A stretch of DNA of 8,404 bases, taken from contig JAEXZL010000177.1 of assembly GCA_023451395.1 (NCBI GenBank), forward strand, positions 1-8,404, given 5' to 3'. This DNA is from Bacillota bacterium (GTDB taxonomy: Bacteria > Bacillota > Clostridia > Clostridiales > Clostridiaceae). The notes beneath the pieces are model-generated. The model was not told the origin of the DNA and made no database searches. It saw only the letters and a program-made list of their open reading frames with translations. Made by a program: the position numbers and the translations under genes. This document shows positions 6,088-8,404 of this stretch, piece by piece (position 1 is the stretch's first letter; each line of letters opens with the position of its first letter).

Positions 6088-6132
6088 CTGCCCACTGCCT
6101 CTCTAGCACAGCTAGCATATGGCAGTGGGCAG
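6088..6132. terminator. Long GC-rich inverted repeat, probable terminator of the 45-codon gene
   Basis: CTGCCCACTGCC (6088-6099) pairs perfectly with GGCAGTGGGCAG (6121-6132). The 21-base loop holds a smaller inverted repeat CTAGC-aca-GCTAG. It lies downstream of the minus-strand 45-codon gene, but the following T-run is poor (CTTTTGG). It may terminate, insulate, or bind a protein at the cinA promoter. Confidence 0.5.
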
Positions 6133-6235
6133 ATATGTTAAAAACCCTCTATTTGTAATCACTTACAGCATTAATCAACTTTTAATAGTAATATTATTAA
6201 TTAGTACTGCAAGGATAGAGAGGTTTCTGGCAAGG

Positions 6236-6373
6236 TTATACATCATTGGGTTCACCAGACTGCTTTTTATTATTCCTGGTTTTATTTTTTCCTTCCTCAT
6301 TGGTAATTGCTGTTCCCCAATTTGATTTGAGTTTTCTTGCCAATTTGTTATCTACTTGGCTGTCTTTAGTCAT
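6236..6373 (-). CDS. Small hydrophilic protein of unknown function (45 aa)
   Basis: I do not recognise this protein. ATG at 6373 is preceded by GGGAGTGAG with good spacing, and the 45-codon frame ends in TAA. The product begins MTKDSQVDNKLARKLK, has a single Trp (residue 19, SNWGTA), no hydrophobic segment, and an Asn/Lys-rich tail. Net charge is about +4. No signal peptide or cysteine is present. It lies 83 bp downstream of another tiny minus-strand gene of similar composition, with no terminator between, so the two may be co-transcribed. Short, soluble, basic proteins of this sort in clostridia are sometimes spore components, but no known family motif is visible and this is only a guess. 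The strong ribosome binding site is the main support. Confidence 0.6.
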   Translation of the reverse strand: MTKDSQVDNKLARKLKSNWGTAITNEEGKNKTRNNKKQSGEPNDV

Positions 6374-6456
6374 ATGTATCTCACTCCCGTAGAATTTTTT
6401 CTGTCCTTATAATTATATTAAGGGTATTATAGAATATTCCTTACTAAGCTTTAGAT

Positions 6457-6561
6457 TTATCTGTTTTTATTCTGTATTTCTGGTACAGGTTTAACATCAT
6501 TTTTCTTTGTTTCTTCTCTATTTCTGCTCTCCCATGAGCTTCTTTGGTGTCTTTTAGCCAT
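6457..6561 (-). CDS. Very small basic protein of unknown function (34 aa)
   Basis: I do not recognise this protein. The case for a gene rests on TTAGGAGGC placed 7 bases before the ATG at 6561, a near-ideal ribosome binding site. The 34-codon product starts MAKRHQRSSWESRNREE and continues TKKNDVKPVPEIQ. It has ten Lys/Arg against five Asp/Glu, one Trp (residue 10), no cysteine and no hydrophobic stretch. It could bind nucleic acid or be a minor spore or stress protein; nothing in the sequence decides this. It lies upstream of the 45-codon gene on the same strand and is divergent from the 51-codon gene, with 180 bp between the two starts. A spurious frame remains possible at this length. Confidence 0.55.
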   Translation of the reverse strand: MAKRHQRSSWESRNREETKKNDVKPVPEIQNKNR

Positions 6562-6741
6562 ATTTAAGCCTCCTAATATTATAGTTATGCTTCATACTAA
6601 TATTTTCTCTAGAGATAAGCTTAATATACTGTATTTCCAGTGGTGTAAATGGTTATATAAGCCTTTACTGCATAGGATAACAAGCTATATTTTTTCATTA
6701 AAAGCTAAAACTAATATCAGAACCCTAAAAGGAGTGAGCTT

Positions 6742-6897
6742 ATGAAAAAGCACGAACGACAAATAGATAATGAAGAATTTCTAAAAAATGGAGAAAAAAC
6801 ACAAAATCAATGGTCAAAGAATCATTTAAATACCAGCATACAAAAGCCTGCTTTAAATGAAAGTGGAAAGAAATATAAAAGAGAGGGCTATTATTAA
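6742..6897 (+). CDS. Small hydrophilic protein of unknown function (51 aa), only plus-strand gene
   Basis: I do not recognise this protein. ATG at 6742 is preceded by AAAAGGAGTGAGC, a very strong ribosome binding site, and the 51-codon frame ends in TAA followed in frame by a second TAA. The product begins MKKHERQIDNEEFLKNG, has NQWSKNH around its single Trp (residue 24) and ends KKYKREGYY. It has eleven Lys/Arg against seven Asp/Glu, no cysteine and no membrane segment. It is the only gene on the plus strand here, divergent from the 34-codon gene and convergent with the glucokinase gene, with which it shares a bidirectional terminator 6 bases past the stop. That arrangement supports a real transcription unit. 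It shares size, charge and a lone Trp with its two tiny neighbours, without clear sequence similarity. Confidence 0.66.
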   Translation: MKKHERQIDNEEFLKNGEKTQNQWSKNHLNTSIQKPALNESGKKYKREGYY

Positions 6898-6902
6898 TAA
6901 AA

Positions 6903-6931
6903 AAATCCTCCAGATTTGGTCTGGAGGATTT
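6903..6931. terminator. Bidirectional terminator between the 51-codon gene and glucokinase
   Basis: AAATCCTCCAGA (6903-6914) and TCTGGAGGATTT (6920-6931) form a perfect 12-bp stem with a 5-base loop. On the minus strand it is followed by an excellent T-run (GGATTTTTTTATT), ending the glucokinase transcript. On the plus strand the run is weaker (ATTTGTATCCTTT). Confidence 0.92.
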
Positions 6932-6956
6932 GTATCCTTTATTATATAATTCATTA

Positions 6957-7904
6957 CTAATTAGACTCAGAAATAGCTAAAGCAACAGCTCCTATTACTC
7001 CAGCCTTAGTACCTAAGGCTGCTGGAAGTATTTTGCAGTGTTCTGCCATGGTCTTGAAGTTTCTAACCTTAACTACCTCAGAAACCTTAGAAAAAACAAT
7101 GTCTCCTCCTTGTGCAACGCCTCCGCCTATGATAACCATATCTGGATCAAAGCTTGTTATTACATTTGCTATAGTAATTCCTAAATAATTTAAGCAGCTA
7201 TCTAAAATTCCCTGGGAAACCTTGTCCCCTTTTGAAGCCTCCACAAAAACCTCGTAGGAGGTTACCTGATCATAGTTCTTCAGAGAAGTTTCAACCTTGC
7301 TCTCTACAGCTTCCTTAGCTCTCTTGCCAATTGCTGTTCCCGAAGCCACTGCCTCTGCACAGCCAATATTTCCGCAGTTGCATCTTGGGCCATCAGGTAC
7401 TATGGTCATATGCCCTATTTCCAAAGCATTATTTGTACTTCCTCTATAGATTTTTCCATTTAATATTGCCCCCCCGCCAATACCGGTGCTTACAGTTACA
7501 TAAACCATATTATTGCAGCCCCTGCCAGCACCTAATAGGTATTCACCTATGGCAGCCACATTAGCATCATTGTCTAAAAACACAGGAATATTGAATTTTT
7601 CTTTTATGGGATCTACTATATTAAAGTTCTTAAAGGGAAGATTTGGAGTTGTTATTATAACTCCCTTTTCTGCATCTAAAGGCCCCGGTGAGCCTATTCC
7701 TATAGCTTTAATTTCTTTAGAAGGAATATTCCCCTCCTTCATAACCCTTTCAATAGCTTCAATCATTCTCGAGAGAACAGCTCCCTCTCCCTCCTGGGCT
7801 AAGGTTTTCATATTTACCTCAGCGATTATATTACCTAATATATCTGCCAAGGCACAGCTTATTTTAGTTCCTCCTAGGTCCAAACCGATTACATAATCTT
7901 TCAT
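6957..7904 (-). CDS. ROK-family glucokinase
   Basis: The cytoplasmic enzyme (315 residues from this start) phosphorylates glucose with ATP to glucose-6-phosphate. The phosphate-binding loop DLGGTK is at 9-14, GIGSPGPLD at 69-77, and DNDAN at 111-115 with catalytic Asp113. STGIGGG (139-145) is the second phosphate loop. EIGH (162-165) followed by CNCGNIGC (175-182) is the ROK zinc site: His165, Cys175, Cys177, Cys182. The glucokinase role follows from the overall resemblance to Firmicute GlcK; other hexoses or N-acetylmannosamine are possible. GTG at 7913 and ATG at 7910 also start this frame, but they lie inside or against the GAGGTGA ribosome binding site, so ATG at 7904 was chosen. No sugar transporter is adjacent; it appears to be a single-gene unit. 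Confidence 0.92.
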   Translation of the reverse strand: MKDYVIGLDLGGTKISCALADILGNIIAEVNMKTLAQEGEGAVLSRMIEAIERVMKEGNIPSKEIKAIGIGSPGPLDAEKGVIITTPNLPFKNFNIVDPIKEKFNIPVFLDNDANVAAIGEYLLGAGRGCNNMVYVTVSTGIGGGAILNGKIYRGSTNNALEIGHMTIVPDGPRCNCGNIGCAEAVASGTAIGKRAKEAVESKVETSLKNYDQVTSYEVFVEASKGDKVSQGILDSCLNYLGITIANVITSFDPDMVIIGGGVAQGGDIVFSKVSEVVKVRNFKTMAEHCKILPAALGTKAGVIGAVALAISESN

Positions 7905-7909
7905 ACTCA

Positions 7910-7916
7910 TCACCTC
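7910..7916 (-). promoter_or_regulatory. Ribosome binding site that decides the glucokinase start
   Basis: GAGGTGA on the minus strand is fully complementary to the 16S rRNA tail and lies 5 bases before ATG at 7904. The GTG at 7911-7913 is part of this site and the ATG at 7910 overlaps it, so neither can be its start. Confidence 0.8.
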
Positions 7917-7929
7917 AGGAATTTATTTG

Positions 7930-7935
7930 ATTATA
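7930..7935 (-). promoter_or_regulatory. Possible -10 box of the glucokinase promoter
   Basis: A perfect TATAAT on the minus strand sits 25 bases upstream of the chosen start, between the preceding terminator and the ribosome binding site. I see no good -35 box at 16-18 bases, so the call is tentative. Confidence 0.4.
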
Positions 7936-7950
7936 CTTGTCCAAAATAAT

Positions 7951-7982
7951 TTTAAATAAAAACCCCTGCATTGCAGAAGTTT
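7951..7982 (-). terminator. Rho-independent terminator of the 78-codon gene
   Basis: In minus-strand RNA AAACUUCUGC (7982-7973) pairs with GCAGGGGUUU (7969-7960) over 10 pairs, two of them G-U, with a 3-base loop. It is followed by TTATTTAAAATT. It separates this gene from glucokinase. Confidence 0.75.
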
Positions 7983-8035
7983 AATATGTATATGCGTTCT
8001 TAAAATATATTATTACCTTATAATTATATCAACAA

Positions 8036-8272
8036 CTATTTAGATTTAAAAGCGTGAATGTAATATTTTCCATCAGCTCCCTGCCCCTGTTCAACTATGC
8101 TAAAGGCTTTATCATAAAGAAATGAACATATCATGGAAATATTATCTTCTGTAACGTCACTTAAATAGATAGAAAACTTATCATTGGTATCTACAACATT
8201 TATATAATCATAGATGTTGCTGTAATCACTAAGACCTATAACCCCGGTAACCTCCATAGTGTAATGGGACAT
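8036..8272 (-). CDS. Conserved-looking hypothetical protein (78 aa)
   Basis: I do not recognise a named family. The 78-residue product is soluble, acidic in its first half, and has one cysteine (residue 49, MICSFLYDKAFSI). The pattern MEVTGVIGLSDYSNIYDYINVVD, then a strand KFSIYLSDV, a helix DNISMICSFLYD, and a final strand KYYIHAFKS suggests a small alpha/beta domain. No signal peptide or membrane segment is visible. ATG at 8272 is preceded by TAGGAGTGAG, a strong ribosome binding site. It is a single-gene unit bounded by terminators on both sides. Upstream, CATAATA (8294-8300 on the minus strand) resembles a sporulation sigma-G -10 box, but no well-spaced -35 box accompanies it. Confidence 0.8.
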   Translation of the reverse strand: MSHYTMEVTGVIGLSDYSNIYDYINVVDTNDKFSIYLSDVTEDNISMICSFLYDKAFSIVEQGQGADGKYYIHAFKSK

Positions 8273-8370
8273 TAATTACTCACTCCTAACTATTATGCTG
8301 CCGTCTTTATAAACTTTCATTTAATGATATTATCTCCAAAATTCCCTTTCTTTATCCTAATTAAAATAAA

Positions 8371-8396
8371 AAATGAGGGCAGAGATAACTCCGCCC
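8371..8396 (-). terminator. Terminator of a minus-strand gene beyond the right edge
   Basis: GGGC-a-GAG (8377-8384) pairs with CTC-c-GCCC (8389-8396) with one internal mismatch and a 4-base loop. On the minus strand CTCATTTTTTATTTT follows. It lies upstream of the 78-codon gene, so it should end a gene outside the window. Confidence 0.7.
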
Positions 8397-8404
8397 AATT
8401 ATTT

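Noticed and set aside
6119..6325. A 68-codon plus-strand frame encoding a hydrophobic peptide
   Set aside because: It starts inside the long hairpin with no ribosome binding site and is antisense to the 45-codon gene, which has one; hydrophobicity is what the complement of Lys/Asn-rich codons gives.
6671..6679. CATAGGATA as a sigma-K promoter for the 51-codon gene
   Set aside because: It fits the CATANNNTA -10 pattern, but no AC pair is found 16-17 bases upstream, so the match alone is too weak to call.
7331..7896. Two overlapping plus-strand frames opposite glucokinase (77 and 127 codons)
   Set aside because: They lie wholly within a well-conserved gene on the other strand, lack ribosome binding sites and resemble no family.
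1..8404. CRISPR array, tRNA, rRNA, riboswitch, prophage or insertion sequence
   Set aside because: No regularly spaced repeats, cloverleaf, conserved riboswitch core, or transposase/integrase frame was found on either strand.

Overview
The window looks like chromosomal DNA from a low-GC Firmicute, most likely a Clostridium or close relative. The evidence is the strong A+T richness, GGAGG-type ribosome binding sites, short hairpins with T-runs, and protein types (FosX, a CinA fusion, a ROK glucokinase with a zinc motif, CPBP protease) typical of clostridia. No rRNA, tRNA, transposase, phage gene or CRISPR array is visible. Almost all genes lie on the minus strand, so the window reads as a right-to-left series of mostly single-gene units, each closed by its own terminator.

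From left to right: positions 1-1009 hold a partial HAD-IIIA (GmhB-like) phosphatase gene whose second motif-I aspartate is a glutamine, a well-conserved fosX-type fosfomycin hydrolase gene just upstream of it, and a 66-codon remnant of a GNAT acetyltransferase. Positions 1064-2757 form a complete unit for a YfmM-like ABC-F ATPase, with a consensus sigma-A-type promoter and a terminator. Positions 2818-4685 hold a CPBP (CAAX-protease-like) membrane protein and a RibD-C/dihydrofolate-reductase-like protein. A 58-bp sequence, about 90% identical in two copies and containing a palindrome, lies upstream of each of these two genes. Positions 4741-6074 are a unit for CinA, with its terminator and an extended -10 promoter.

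Positions 6088-6897 look almost empty but carry three tiny genes with good ribosome binding sites: two on the minus strand (45 and 34 codons) and one on the plus strand (51 codons). Their hydrophilic, positively charged products are not ones I recognise. A bidirectional terminator separates the plus-strand gene from a convergent ROK-family glucokinase gene (6957-7904). The last gene (8036-8272) encodes an unrecognised 78-residue protein, and a terminator at the right edge implies another minus-strand gene beyond the window.

The genes do not form one pathway. There is a loose theme of stress or drug tolerance (FosX, acetyltransferase remnant, ABC-F, CPBP protein, reductase-fold protein) next to housekeeping functions (CinA, glucokinase). 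I see no clear new defence or mobile system. The observations most worth a second look are the duplicated 58-bp upstream element, the three tiny genes, and the altered catalytic motif of the HAD protein.
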